Shown here one piece after another: positions 18,224 to 27,147 of a DNA stretch of 64,000 nt. The notes under the pieces were generated by a model, which searched no databases, was not told the origin of the DNA, and worked only from the letters and a program-made list of their open reading frames with translations. The translations under genes and the position numbers were made by a program. Within the stretch, counting starts at the first letter, position 1; every line of letters begins with the position of its first letter. Source of the stretch: Aliirhizobium wenxiniae (GTDB lineage Bacteria; Pseudomonadota; Alphaproteobacteria; Rhizobiales; Rhizobiaceae); the NCBI RefSeq assembly GCF_014201355.1, contig NZ_JACHEG010000001.1, forward strand, positions 1,240,001-1,304,000, given 5' to 3'.

Positions 18224-18314
18224 ACTGGAAAACACTAAGCGGCTTATCGCAACAATGCACCGCGACTACCTTTCTGGCAACCGCAATCAGGCGGCAAACA
18301 TGGAAGGAAATGTC

Positions 18315-19037
18315 ATGGAAAAGGTTGTTCTCATTACCGGCGCTTCCAGCGGTATCGGAGCAGGAATTGCGCGTGAGCTGGCAAAGGCCGGCGCAACCGT
18401 CGTACTCGGCGCGCGACGCACAGAACGTCTCGAAGAACTGGCCGATGAAATCCGCCAGACCGGCGGAAAGGTCATGACCCGCAAGCTGGACGTGACGAAC
18501 CGCGCCGATGTCGCGGCCTTCGCCGATGCTGCACGAAACGAGTTCGGCCGCGTCGACGTCATCGTCAACAATGCCGGGATCATGCCGCTGTCACCCATGG
18601 CCTCGATGAAGGTCGACGAATGGGACCGCATGGTCGATGTCAACATCAAGGGCGTTCTTCACGGTGTGGCTGCCGTCCTGCCCGAGATGACGGAACGAGG
18701 CTCGGGCCACATCATCAACATAGCCTCGATCGGTGCACTCCAGGTCGTGCCTACGGCAGCCGTCTATTGCGCCACGAAATTTGCAGTGCGGGCCATTTCG
18801 GATGGGCTCAGACAGGAAAACGACAGGCTGCGCGTCACGTGTATCCATCCCGGCGTGGTGGAAAGCGAACTGGCCAGCACGATTACCGATCCGGGTGCCG
18901 CCGAAGGCATGAAGACTTACCGGGCCATCGCGCTCAAGCCTGATGCGATCGCCCGCGCGGTACGCTTCGCCATCGAGCAGCCGGAGGATGTCGACGTCAA
19001 CGAGATCGTCGTTCGCCCGACACGTTCTTCCTACTGA
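18315..19037 (+). CDS. SDR family oxidoreductase (YdfG-like)
   Basis: A 240-residue classical SDR: TGASSGIGAGIA glycine motif (about 8-19), NNAG, catalytic Ser in INIASIGA, and YCATK. The C-terminus DVNEIVVRPTRS is typical of the YdfG/serine-dehydrogenase-like branch. ATG 18315 has GGAAGGAAA just upstream; an ATG at 18300 is in frame but has no ribosome site. First gene of a three-gene operon divergent from lysR. Confidence 0.9.
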   Translation: MEKVVLITGASSGIGAGIARELAKAGATVVLGARRTERLEELADEIRQTGGKVMTRKLDVTNRADVAAFADAARNEFGRVDVIVNNAGIMPLSPMASMKVDEWDRMVDVNIKGVLHGVAAVLPEMTERGSGHIINIASIGALQVVPTAAVYCATKFAVRAISDGLRQENDRLRVTCIHPGVVESELASTITDPGAAEGMKTYRAIALKPDAIARAVRFAIEQPEDVDVNEIVVRPTRSSY

Positions 19038-19084
19038 TCCCAATCCGGATTGAGCCCGATAACGCAATCATTGAGGAGATAGTG

Positions 19085-19576
19085 ATGCTTCGACAACTCA
19101 GATCCCAGGTCGCCATCGCCGGCGCGGTTACCCTTCTGGGGCTAGCCTCTCAACCGGTATTCGGACAGACGACCGAGGAGAGGCGCGAACGCGGCGCAGC
19201 CGTGGTACGCGAACTCAACAACGGGAAAACCCAGCCCAATCTGGAGGCCATGCGGCAGGAATTCCCGTTCCTGGCGGAGGCAACCGAGGCTTATGCGCTG
19301 GGTGATGTCTGGTCTCGCCCCGGCCTCGATAACCGGACGCGGCAGCTGGCGGCGGTGGCAGCTTTTGCCGCCATCGGGGAGACGGCCATGATGCGTGTCC
19401 ACGCAGGCTACGCGCTCAATATCGGTGCGACGGAAGAAGAACTGAAGGAACTTATCTACATGGTGACGGTCCCTGCTGGCTTCCCCAGAGCGATCGCCGC
19501 ATCACAGACGCTGTCACAGCTCTTCGAGGAAAGACGTGCCGTGAACGAAGTGGAAAACGGTGAGGCTCGTCCATGA
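19085..19576 (+). CDS. Exported carboxymuconolactone decarboxylase family protein
   Basis: A 163-residue protein with a signal peptide (VTLLGLASQPVFGQ, cleavage at about 26) and an alpha-helical CMD/AhpD-type domain (RPGLDNRTRQLAAVAAFAAIG onward). No CxxC of AhpD peroxidases is present, so it is not an AhpD-like redox enzyme. Export of a CMD domain is less common. GAGGAG lies six bases before ATG 19085. Its stop overlaps the next start (ATGA). Confidence 0.85.
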   Translation: MLRQLRSQVAIAGAVTLLGLASQPVFGQTTEERRERGAAVVRELNNGKTQPNLEAMRQEFPFLAEATEAYALGDVWSRPGLDNRTRQLAAVAAFAAIGETAMMRVHAGYALNIGATEEELKELIYMVTVPAGFPRAIAASQTLSQLFEERRAVNEVENGEARP

Positions 19577-19935
19577 GGATCTTGAACAACCCCCTTGCCG
19601 TCATTGTCGGCATCATCATCGCCACCGCCACCTCGCTTGGCGCGGTTGTCCATATGTCAAAAGCAGAGAACAGCATGAGCACTCAGGCGCAAGCCCAAAA
19701 CCACCCCTATCTCGGCATGTGGGTAACCGGCGATGGACGGATACGCCAGGAGCTGTTGCCCACCGGTCGTTATGACGAGGCCCGCGGAAACAGGAAGAGC
19801 GCATATCAGGGCCGTTATGTCGTGACCGGCGCTCATATTGATTACTGGGACGATACCGGCTTCACCGCCGACGGGACATTCGTGGAAAAAGACGTCCTGC
19901 ATCACGGCGGCATGATATTCTACCGGGAGAAATGA
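19573..19935 (+). CDS. Atu4866-family protein
   Basis: A 120-residue protein with an N-terminal membrane or signal segment (about 8-27). The C-terminal domain is the small beta fold named after Agrobacterium Atu4866: YLGMWVTGDGRIRQELLPTG, RYDEARGNRKSAYQGRY and AHIDYWDDTGFTADG. The conserved charged pocket suggests ligand binding; function unknown. Translationally coupled (ATGA) to the CMD gene, so the two probably work together in the envelope. Confidence 0.88.
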   Translation: MRILNNPLAVIVGIIIATATSLGAVVHMSKAENSMSTQAQAQNHPYLGMWVTGDGRIRQELLPTGRYDEARGNRKSAYQGRYVVTGAHIDYWDDTGFTADGTFVEKDVLHHGGMIFYREK

Positions 19936-19941
19936 TGACGC

Positions 19942-20307
19942 TCAGGCCGCTGGCGTGCCCTGGTGAAAAACCATGCGCCAGCGACCATCCTTTTCCAGGC
20001 GCCAGATCGAACTGCGATTGGTCCGCAGTTCGATCCCGTCATCATTGAGACGGATACCGCGATAGGTCGCGAGCACAATTTCCTCGCTCAGAAGCGATAT
20101 GGAGAAATCCTCGATGGCCGTTTTTGCGACCGCCACTTCAGTCGTCAGACCTGCAAGGATTTCCGCAAGACCATAAGACCGGCCAGAGCGGCCGAATTCA
20201 CGAAAATCCGGCGCGAGGACCTCAAGCAGACGCGCCCTTGAAGACCGCACCTCCTTCGTCTGAAGCGCCACCTCGAGAGCATGAAGATGGGCTTGCAGAT
20301 CCGGCAA
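19942..20307 (-). CDS. SnoaL-like / DUF4440 domain protein
   Basis: A 121-residue NTF2-like fold protein. The pattern LAPDFREFGRSGRSYGLAEIL followed by TYRGIRLNDDGIELRTNRSSIWRLEKDGRWRMVFHQGTP is typical of DUF4440. The apparent start is TTG at 20307, 11 bases after the kdsD stop with TGAGG upstream. Likely a small-molecule binding or isomerase-like protein; no catalytic residues can be assigned. Confidence 0.75.
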   Translation of the reverse strand: MPDLQAHLHALEVALQTKEVRSSRARLLEVLAPDFREFGRSGRSYGLAEILAGLTTEVAVAKTAIEDFSISLLSEEIVLATYRGIRLNDDGIELRTNRSSIWRLEKDGRWRMVFHQGTPAA

Positions 20308-20318
20308 CGGGTCTGGCC

Positions 20319-21314
20319 TCAGGCCACCCCGACCCGCAACAGGTCGTGGAAATGCACGATACCGATCGGTCGCTTTTCCTCATCGACCACCAGAAGCGCA
20401 CCGATGCTGTGTTTATTGAGAAGCGCCATGGCAGCCGTCGCAAGTGTCGTCTTGCCGACCGTCTTCGGGTTGGCCGTCATGACTTCGTCAACGATCATCG
20501 TACCAAGATTGCCATCGAGATGACGGGCGATGTCGCCATCGGTCAGGACGCCGCAGATACGTCCCTCGTCATCAATCACGCCGACACAGCCGAACCGCTT
20601 GGCAGAAAGCTCGCGGATCGCATCGGGCATCGACGCGCCCTTGTTCACCAACGGCAGGCGATCTCCCGTATGCATCAGGTCGCTGACATGAGATAGCATA
20701 GCACCAAGCTTGCCGCCCGGATGATAGACGCGAAAATCAGCTGCAGAGAACCCACGCGCCTCAAGCAGAGCCACGGCAAGCGCATCGCCGAGTGCGAGCT
20801 GCATCAGCGTAGAGGTCGTAGGCGCCAACCCGTGCGGGCATGCCTCCTGCGCCTTCGGCAGCAACAACACAATGTCTGCTTCACGCGCAAGCGTGGATGT
20901 TTCGCCCGAGGTCAGCGCAATCAGGGGAACGGAGAAGCGACGGGTGAAGGAGACGACACCCTGCAACTCGGCAGTCTCGCCGCTCCACGACAAGGCCAGC
21001 ACCACATCGCCGGGCGCAATCATGCCGAGATCGCCATGATTTGCCTCGACGGGATGAACGAAGAAAGACGGCGTACCGGTCGAGGCAAGGCTCGCTGAAA
21101 TCTTACGACCGATATGCCCGCTCTTGCCGACACCGGTGATCACCACTCGACCATCGATTGCGCCAATTGTCTCCACAGCCTGTCGAAAGGCCGGCCCAAG
21201 GCTATCCTTCAGAGTCTCCTCAAGAGCGCTAAGCCCTTGTTGTCCGAAAGCAATTGTCCGCAAAGCGGAATCGACGACGTCATGTTCGACGAGTTGTAAT
21301 GCGCGCTTGATCAT
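20319..21314 (-). CDS. kdsD: Arabinose-5-phosphate isomerase
   Basis: Interconverts ribulose-5-phosphate and arabinose-5-phosphate for KDO and lipopolysaccharide synthesis (KdsD/KpsF). The 331-residue protein has an N-terminal SIS domain (VVITGVGKSGHIGRKISASLASTGTPSFFVHP) and two C-terminal CBS domains (from about 205). EANHGDLGM and CPHGLAPTTST are family signatures. Upstream gene of an operon with the SnoaL-like protein. Confidence 0.95.
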   Translation of the reverse strand: MIKRALQLVEHDVVDSALRTIAFGQQGLSALEETLKDSLGPAFRQAVETIGAIDGRVVITGVGKSGHIGRKISASLASTGTPSFFVHPVEANHGDLGMIAPGDVVLALSWSGETAELQGVVSFTRRFSVPLIALTSGETSTLAREADIVLLLPKAQEACPHGLAPTTSTLMQLALGDALAVALLEARGFSAADFRVYHPGGKLGAMLSHVSDLMHTGDRLPLVNKGASMPDAIRELSAKRFGCVGVIDDEGRICGVLTDGDIARHLDGNLGTMIVDEVMTANPKTVGKTTLATAAMALLNKHSIGALLVVDEEKRPIGIVHFHDLLRVGVA

Positions 21315-21442
21315 GGCGGCAGGATTAGTCCCTTTTCCGCCTCAAGTCCATTGGCTTTCGGCGCGGTCCTTTGTCCATCCACTGCCGGCCGGCTATTTCA
21401 ACCAATCCTTAACCACAGTGATTTACACTTGGGTAAGCATTT

Positions 21443-23020
21443 ATGGTTGCCGGGCATTCGATGAAAAACGCGCTTCTGACAGGTACGGCTCGACGCGGGC
21501 GGCGGACGGCTTTAGGCTTTGTCGTCGCAGTGGCTGCTGTGTCCGGCGCCAATCCCGTTTATGCTCAGAGTGTTTTTTCAAGCAACACCACTCCCCTGTC
21601 CGGCCTTCCGGACAGCCAGTTCGGAACAGCCGGAACCACAAGTGTCACGGGCGGGGCGGCAACGGCGACATGGCCGACACCGACAACGCAGGGTGATATC
21701 GATCAGGGCGCGTCCCGCCTTTATGACCCCACCGCTATTCCAGCGACGCAACGACCTGCTCCGCCGGAAAATACGGTTGAGAATGATGACCTGAACCAAC
21801 CTGTCGAACAGGACCTGAACCAGCAATACGACCAGCCCGCAGATGACGACCCGGGACCTCTGGACCGAACACAATGGGAAGAACGGTACCGCGAGGGCGC
21901 TGACGCGCCTGGCATGCGTCTGGGCACGTTCGTTCTCCGTCCGTCCGTCAATCAGAGCATCAATACGGAAGTCACCCGCGATCACGGCTCTAAGGAAACA
22001 CGCAATTATCTTGCAACTGGCATACGCGGGACATTGACCTCCGACTGGTCTCGCCACGCTCTGACGATTACCGGTCAGGGCGTGTACGAACGCAACTTGA
22101 ACGGCAACCAGAACAACGCCGATCCGAACGCACGCATCGGTGCCGATCTTCGATTGGATATTGCCGACGATACGGTTGCACATATTATCGGAAATTACAG
22201 TTTCGAACGCGAGGATGTCGCGGATCCCAACGCAGTCGGCAATGCCTCCGAACAGGCAGGCGTCCATCAGTTCGAGACCGAGGCCTCGATAGAACGTGAG
22301 GTGGGGCGCATCCACGGCCTGGCGGCCATCGGTGCCAGCCGCAATGTTTATACGGATGCGAAACTGTCCGATGGCTCCGTATTGAGCATGAAGGATCGAG
22401 ACCGCACCGGCATCGACGGACGTCTACGCCTTGGATACGAGCTTTCGCCGGCAATCATTCCTTTCGCTGAAGTAGCACTGGGGCATACGTCCTACGACCG
22501 CCGACGCGACAGCGCCGGTTATGAACGCTCTTCCGACAATTATGCGGCACGTGCCGGCGTTGCATTCGATTTTGGCGAAAAACTGCGCGGGGAACTGGCC
22601 GGCGGATACCAGCGCGTATCCTATGAGGACGCCCGGCTGGATGCCGTGAATGCCTTTACCGCAGACGGCAACGTCAGTTGGTCTCCGCGCCGTGGCACGG
22701 ACATCAATATCGGGCTTCGCAGCACTGTCCAGGATTCGACTGCGGCAGGCCAAGGCGGGTGGGCGGAATATCAGCTGAGTTCCGTTCTCGCTCACCAGAT
22801 GCGTGATCATCTCGTCGCCCGCCTGACGGGAAGCGCGACGCTTCGCGATTTTCAGGAATCAGGCAACAACAACGTCACCTGGATCACCGGAGCAGGCCTG
22901 ACATGGAGTATCAACCGATATCTGGATATGACTGGCGACATCGAATACGAAACAACGACCGGCGGCGGCTCCGATCAGGATATTCTTCGCGCCGGCATAG
23001 GTCTGACACTGAGGCGATAA
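21443..23020 (+). CDS. Outer membrane beta-barrel protein
   Basis: A 525-residue exported protein. Signal peptide to about residue 42 (ending VYAQ). A low-complexity Pro/Asn/Asp-rich region spans about 60-140. The remaining 360 residues alternate polar and aromatic residues in paired strands typical of a barrel (e.g. RIGADLRLDIADDTVAHIIG). It ends GIGLTLRR, without the usual terminal Phe. It matches the generic rhizobial outer-membrane beta-barrel family; the substrate is unknown. ATG 21443 and ATG 21461 are both possible, with no strong ribosome site. Confidence 0.8.
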   Translation: MVAGHSMKNALLTGTARRGRRTALGFVVAVAAVSGANPVYAQSVFSSNTTPLSGLPDSQFGTAGTTSVTGGAATATWPTPTTQGDIDQGASRLYDPTAIPATQRPAPPENTVENDDLNQPVEQDLNQQYDQPADDDPGPLDRTQWEERYREGADAPGMRLGTFVLRPSVNQSINTEVTRDHGSKETRNYLATGIRGTLTSDWSRHALTITGQGVYERNLNGNQNNADPNARIGADLRLDIADDTVAHIIGNYSFEREDVADPNAVGNASEQAGVHQFETEASIEREVGRIHGLAAIGASRNVYTDAKLSDGSVLSMKDRDRTGIDGRLRLGYELSPAIIPFAEVALGHTSYDRRRDSAGYERSSDNYAARAGVAFDFGEKLRGELAGGYQRVSYEDARLDAVNAFTADGNVSWSPRRGTDINIGLRSTVQDSTAAGQGGWAEYQLSSVLAHQMRDHLVARLTGSATLRDFQESGNNNVTWITGAGLTWSINRYLDMTGDIEYETTTGGGSDQDILRAGIGLTLRR

Positions 23021-23394
23021 TCACATTTCCGTGAACGGGCGTAATGCGTGATGAGCATACGTCGCGCGCGCCATAGTCGGAATTTTGCCTCTAGAATGAG
23101 CAAAAACTCAGCAACCAACTCGTGACATGACGACAAGTTGTCGCATCTTGTCGCAATCCCGGAGCCTATGAACAAATGTTTCGCGTAGCCATTTAGACAG
23201 CATGCTTCCCATGCTCGAAACGCAATGGTTAAAAAGCGGCCCGGTAATATCAAGCCGGAAGTGAACTGTGAAATATCGCTATTTCCCGATCTCTACCTCT
23301 TTCATCTGTTAGCAGATGCAGCATATAGCGCCCCATTCGGCATATTTTTGCCGCAATGCAGCATTGCCGCATGGCGCAAGTTTGAGGTTTCAAA
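23021..23394. promoter_or_regulatory. Intergenic leader of the gluP-like gene with repeated TTGYCGCA motifs
   Basis: 374 bases without a credible gene. TTGTCGCA occurs at 23138-23145 and again at 23148-23155 (10-base phase), overlapping an inverted repeat CGACAA-G-TTGTCG (23131-23143). Closer to the gene TTGCCGCA occurs at 23348-23355 and 23364-23371, with a palindrome GCAATG-CAG-CATTGC (23353-23367). These look like binding sites for a sugar-responsive repressor; which one is unknown. Confidence 0.5.
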
Positions 23395-24678
23395 TTGGCT
23401 AGTCTTACCAACAACGGCACAAAGGCCGGAAGCACCAAGTCTTCCACGGCCGGCGCCAACAATTATCAGTTCGCTCTTATTGCACTGACGTCGCTGTTCT
23501 TCATGTGGGGCTTTATCACCTGCCTGAACGACATTCTCATTCCGCATCTGAAGAACGTCTTCTCGCTGAACTACACGCAGTCGATGCTTATTCAGCTTTG
23601 CTTCTTCGGCGCCTATTTCATCGTGTCGCTGCCGGCCGGTGCGCTGGTCAAGCGCATCACCTATAAATGGGGTATCGTCGTCGGCCTGCTGATCGCCGCG
23701 GTCGGCTGCGCCCTCTTCATCCCGGCCGCTGCCTACCGCGTCTACGGTCTGTTCCTCGGAGCGCTCTTCATTCTCGCTTCCGGCGTGACCGTCCTTCAGG
23801 TCGCCGCCAACCCGTACGTGACCGAACTCGGCGCACCGGAAACGGCAGCCAGCCGCCTGACGCTCACCCAGGCATTCAACGCGCTCGGCACGACCGTTGC
23901 TCCGCTGTTCGGCGCCTTCCTGATCCTCTCGGCCGCAACCGGCGACATCGCCAACACGACCGGCGAGCAGTTGGAAGCCATGCGCCTTGCGGAAGCCGAC
24001 GCAGTCCGCTTCCCATACATGCTTCTGGCGATTGCCTTCCTCGTTCTGTCGGCAATCTTCGCAGCCTTGAAGCTGCCGCAGATCGAAGAGGAAGCCGTTG
24101 AAACCGAAGGTGGTGAACGCGCCTCGGCATGGTCCTACCGCCACCTCGTTCTCGGCGCGATCGGCATTTTCGTTTATGTCGGCGGCGAAGTTTCGATCGG
24201 TAGCTTCCTGGTGAACTACCTTGCCGAGCCGACCATCGCCAACCTGCCGGAAGCAGAAGCAGCTCACTATGTGGCCTATTTCTGGGGCGGCGCAATGGTT
24301 GGACGCTTCATCGGCGCCTATGCCATGCGCTACATCGAAGACGGCAAGGCACTTGCCTTCAATGCCGTTCTGGCAGCTGTTCTTCTCCTGGTAACGGTCT
24401 TTGCCGGCGGCAAGCTGGCCATGTGGGCTGTTCTCGCGATCGGCCTGTTCAACTCGATCATGTTCCCGACAATCTTCAGCCTTGCGCTGAAAGGTCTTGG
24501 CCGTCACACCAGCCAGGGCTCGGGCATCCTTTGCCTGGCCATCGTCGGCGGTGCGATCGTTCCGGTTATCATGGGCGCTCTTGCCGATACGATCGGTATC
24601 CACCTCGCCTTCCTGATGCCGGTCCTTTGCTACATCTACATCTTCTATTACGGCATCAAGGGCCACAAGGCCGTCTGA
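23395..24678 (+). CDS. gluP: FucP/GluP-type sugar:proton symporter (MFS)
   Basis: A 427-residue major facilitator with 12 predicted helices. [22 protein letters not shown] and [17 protein letters not shown] are FucP-subfamily hallmarks, and [15 protein letters not shown] is typical of glucose/galactose transporters. It imports a hexose such as glucose, galactose or fucose across the inner membrane. The start is TTG at 23395, supported by TGAGG seven bases upstream. It ends at a strong terminator facing galU, whose product uses glucose-1-phosphate. Confidence 0.9.
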   Translation: MASLTNNGTKAGSTKSSTAGANNYQFALIALTSLFFMWGFITCLNDILIPHLKNVFSLNYTQSMLIQLCFFGAYFIVSLPAGALVKRITYKWGIVVGLLIAAVGCALFIPAAAYRVYGLFLGALFILASGVTVLQVAANPYVTELGAPETAASRLTLTQAFNALGTTVAPLFGAFLILSAATGDIANTTGEQLEAMRLAEADAVRFPYMLLAIAFLVLSAIFAALKLPQIEEEAVETEGGERASAWSYRHLVLGAIGIFVYVGGEVSIGSFLVNYLAEPTIANLPEAEAAHYVAYFWGGAMVGRFIGAYAMRYIEDGKALAFNAVLAAVLLLVTVFAGGKLAMWAVLAIGLFNSIMFPTIFSLALKGLGRHTSQGSGILCLAIVGGAIVPVIMGALADTIGIHLAFLMPVLCYIYIFYYGIKGHKAV

Positions 24679-24723
24679 TAGCGAAGATGCTGGCGGGGCT
24701 TCTGCCCCGCCATTCGACAAACG

Positions 24724-24757
24724 AAAAAGCCCCCGCGACATCTCGCGGGGGCTTTTT
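24724..24757. terminator. Bidirectional terminator between gluP and galU
   Basis: A 15-base perfect stem (AAAAAGCCCCCGCGA / TCGCGGGGGCTTTTT) with a CATC loop; T runs on both strands. Confidence 0.92.
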
Positions 24758-24780
24758 CTTTGAAGTATTTTTCGCCGGGA

Positions 24781-25671
24781 TTACTTCAGCTTGGCAGCAA
24801 GCGCCTTGAGCGGGCCTTCGATGGCCGGGCGGATATCCGGGCGCTGCAGGGCAAAAGCGAGATTTGCCAGAATGAAGCCGTCCTTGGCGCCGCAGTCATA
24901 GGTCTCGCCGGTGAACGGATAGGCGGCGAAGTCCTGATCCTTGGCCAAGGCCAGCATGCCATCGGTCAGCTGGATCTCGTTGCCGGCGCCGCGTTCCTGC
25001 GTTTCCAGGATCTTGAAGATCTCAGGCTGCAGGATGTAGCGACCGTTGATGAAGAAGTTGGACGGCGCGGTGCCCTTGGCCGGCTTTTCGACCATCTCGG
25101 TGATCTTGAAGCCACCATCGCCAACGGAAGCGCCCTTGCCGACGATGCCGTATTTATGCGCCTGTTCCGGATCGCATTCCTCGACGGCGAGAACGTTACC
25201 GCCGGTCTTTTCATAAAGTTCGACCATGCCCTTGAGGCAGCTCTTCTCCGACGACATGATCATGTCGGGCAGCAGCACTGCAAAAGGCTCGTCGCCAACG
25301 ATATCGCGGGCGCACCAGACGGCGTGGCCGAGACCGAGCGGAACCTGCTGGCGGGTGAAGCTCGCCGTGCCGGCCTTAGGCAGGATATGCGAAAGAAGCG
25401 TCAGTTCGGCGTTCTTGTTACGCTCGCGCAGCATCTGTTCCAGTTCGAACTGGATATCGAAATAGTCTTCGATGACGCCCTTGCCGCGGCCGGTGACGAA
25501 AACGAAATGCTCGATACCGGCTTCAGCCGCCTCGTCCACCACATACTGGATGACCGGCTTGTCGACCACAGTCAGCATTTCCTTTGGAACGGCCTTGGTC
25601 GCCGGAAGGAAACGCGTGCCGAGTCCGGCCACCGGAAAAACTGCTTTGCGGATCTTACGCTGTTCAGACAC
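24781..25671 (-). CDS. galU: UTP--glucose-1-phosphate uridylyltransferase
   Basis: Makes UDP-glucose for exopolysaccharide and glucan synthesis. The 296-residue protein has the nucleotidyltransferase motif [20 protein letters not shown] at about 12-31, [12 protein letters not shown] and EMVEKPA. The start is GTG at 25671 with GGAGG five bases upstream; the nearby ATG is out of frame and stops after three codons. Monocistronic. Confidence 0.96.
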   Translation of the reverse strand: MSEQRKIRKAVFPVAGLGTRFLPATKAVPKEMLTVVDKPVIQYVVDEAAEAGIEHFVFVTGRGKGVIEDYFDIQFELEQMLRERNKNAELTLLSHILPKAGTASFTRQQVPLGLGHAVWCARDIVGDEPFAVLLPDMIMSSEKSCLKGMVELYEKTGGNVLAVEECDPEQAHKYGIVGKGASVGDGGFKITEMVEKPAKGTAPSNFFINGRYILQPEIFKILETQERGAGNEIQLTDGMLALAKDQDFAAYPFTGETYDCGAKDGFILANLAFALQRPDIRPAIEGPLKALAAKLK

Positions 25672-25847
25672 TCATGCCTCCTGAATGCACTTCATTGTGC
25701 GGATATGAAACCTTCGGGGTTGTAGTGTGCAATTGCTACTGTTTCGCAAAAGGCTCCCACGAACCCGTGATCTATGGTAAAGAATTTGTTGACTCTATTA
25801 CGTTAAGACATCGTTGAGCCGCATACCAGACACGCCATGAACGGCGC

Positions 25848-27089
25848 ATGAAGGAATGGATACGACTGCCGATGACCAGATTCCGCACCCGCTCACGTAG
25901 CTTGGCCCTCCTGCTTGCAGCCGGTCTCGCGACGGCCATGATGCCATTAAATGCTCAGGCCGATGCAGGCTTCAAGAGATGGGTTGCAGATTTCTACGAG
26001 ACCGCAGCCAAAAGTGGCATTACGCGTTCGACATACCAGAAGGCTTTTGCCGGCATCAATGAACCGGACCCCGAGGCTTTGCAGAAGGCGCAGTACCAGC
26101 CCGAATTCAAATCGCAGATCTGGGAATATCTGGATAGCCGCGTCAATCCCTACACCGTCCAGATCGGCCGCCAGATGGCCGCCCGTCATGGCAGCACGCT
26201 GAACGCCATCGAGCGCCATTTCGGCGTCGACAAGAACATCCTCCTCGCCATCTGGTCGATGGAATCCAATTATGGCGCAGTGCTGGAAAAGCCTGAGCGG
26301 CTGCATCACGTACCGCAGGCACTGGCCACACTCGCGTGGGCGGATCCCAAGCGAGCAAAATTCGCCCGTACCCAGCTGATCGCCGCTTTGAAGATCCTGC
26401 AGGCAGGTGACGTGACGCCAAAGCAGCTGACCGGCTCCTGGGCCGGCGCCATGGGCCACACGCAGTTCATTCCTACGAGCTACCTGCTTTACGCCATCGA
26501 TGCTGATGGCAACGGCAAGCGCGATATCTGGCACTCTATCCCCGATGCGTTGGCAACCTCTGCCAACCTTCTCGCCCAGAACGGCTGGACCACCGGCAAG
26601 ACATGGGGTTACGAGGCGGTCCTCCCAGCAGGCGCTGCCAAATACGACGGCCAGACCAAGACGCTTGCCCAATGGGCGGCGCTCGGCTTCGTTCGTCCGA
26701 ACGGCAAAGGCTTTCCGCGCGGAACCGACCGGGCAAGCCTCAAGCTGATGGGCGGCTCCAACGGACCGGCCTTCCTGATGATGAAAAACTTCTACACCAT
26801 CAAGAAATACAACGCGGCAGACAGCTACGCTCTGGCCGTCGGGCTTCTTGCCGACGAGATCGCGGGTTATGGCGGCATGCAGCAGTCATGGCCGCGCCCA
26901 CAGGGCACGCTCGATATCAGGGAAAAATTTGAACTGCAGAGCCGCATGAAGGAACTTGGCTATTATGATGGCGAAGTCGATGGCAATTTCGGCTCCGGCT
27001 CCAAGGCTGCGATTTCTGCCATTCAGAAGAGACTGGGCATGAACCAAGACGGCGAGCCATCGCAATCGTTGCTACGCGCCCTGCGTTGA
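25848..27089 (+). CDS. Lytic murein transglycosylase (MltB/SLT_2 family) with peptidoglycan-binding domain
   Basis: A 413-residue exported enzyme. Signal peptide about residues 10-39 (LNAQADA). The catalytic domain has IWSMESNYGAVLE with the catalytic Glu, and GAMGHTQFIPTSYLLYAIDADGNG. A C-terminal PG_binding_1 domain (FELQSRMKELGYYDGEVDGNFG) lies at about 350-410. It cleaves glycan strands to 1,6-anhydromuropeptides. ATG 25848 and ATG 25872 are alternative starts, neither with a strong ribosome site. Confidence 0.93.
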   Translation: MKEWIRLPMTRFRTRSRSLALLLAAGLATAMMPLNAQADAGFKRWVADFYETAAKSGITRSTYQKAFAGINEPDPEALQKAQYQPEFKSQIWEYLDSRVNPYTVQIGRQMAARHGSTLNAIERHFGVDKNILLAIWSMESNYGAVLEKPERLHHVPQALATLAWADPKRAKFARTQLIAALKILQAGDVTPKQLTGSWAGAMGHTQFIPTSYLLYAIDADGNGKRDIWHSIPDALATSANLLAQNGWTTGKTWGYEAVLPAGAAKYDGQTKTLAQWAALGFVRPNGKGFPRGTDRASLKLMGGSNGPAFLMMKNFYTIKKYNAADSYALAVGLLADEIAGYGGMQQSWPRPQGTLDIREKFELQSRMKELGYYDGEVDGNFGSGSKAAISAIQKRLGMNQDGEPSQSLLRALR

Positions 27090-27147
27090 CATGTGATCCG
27101 GCGGGCGCAAGATTTGTGATCATGATAGCCCGTCGGGATTCGTAACG

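Noticed and set aside
23302..24741. 479-codon minus-strand frame over the sugar transporter
   Set aside because: The plus-strand frame is a textbook FucP-type transporter; the antisense reading is hydrophilic shadow.
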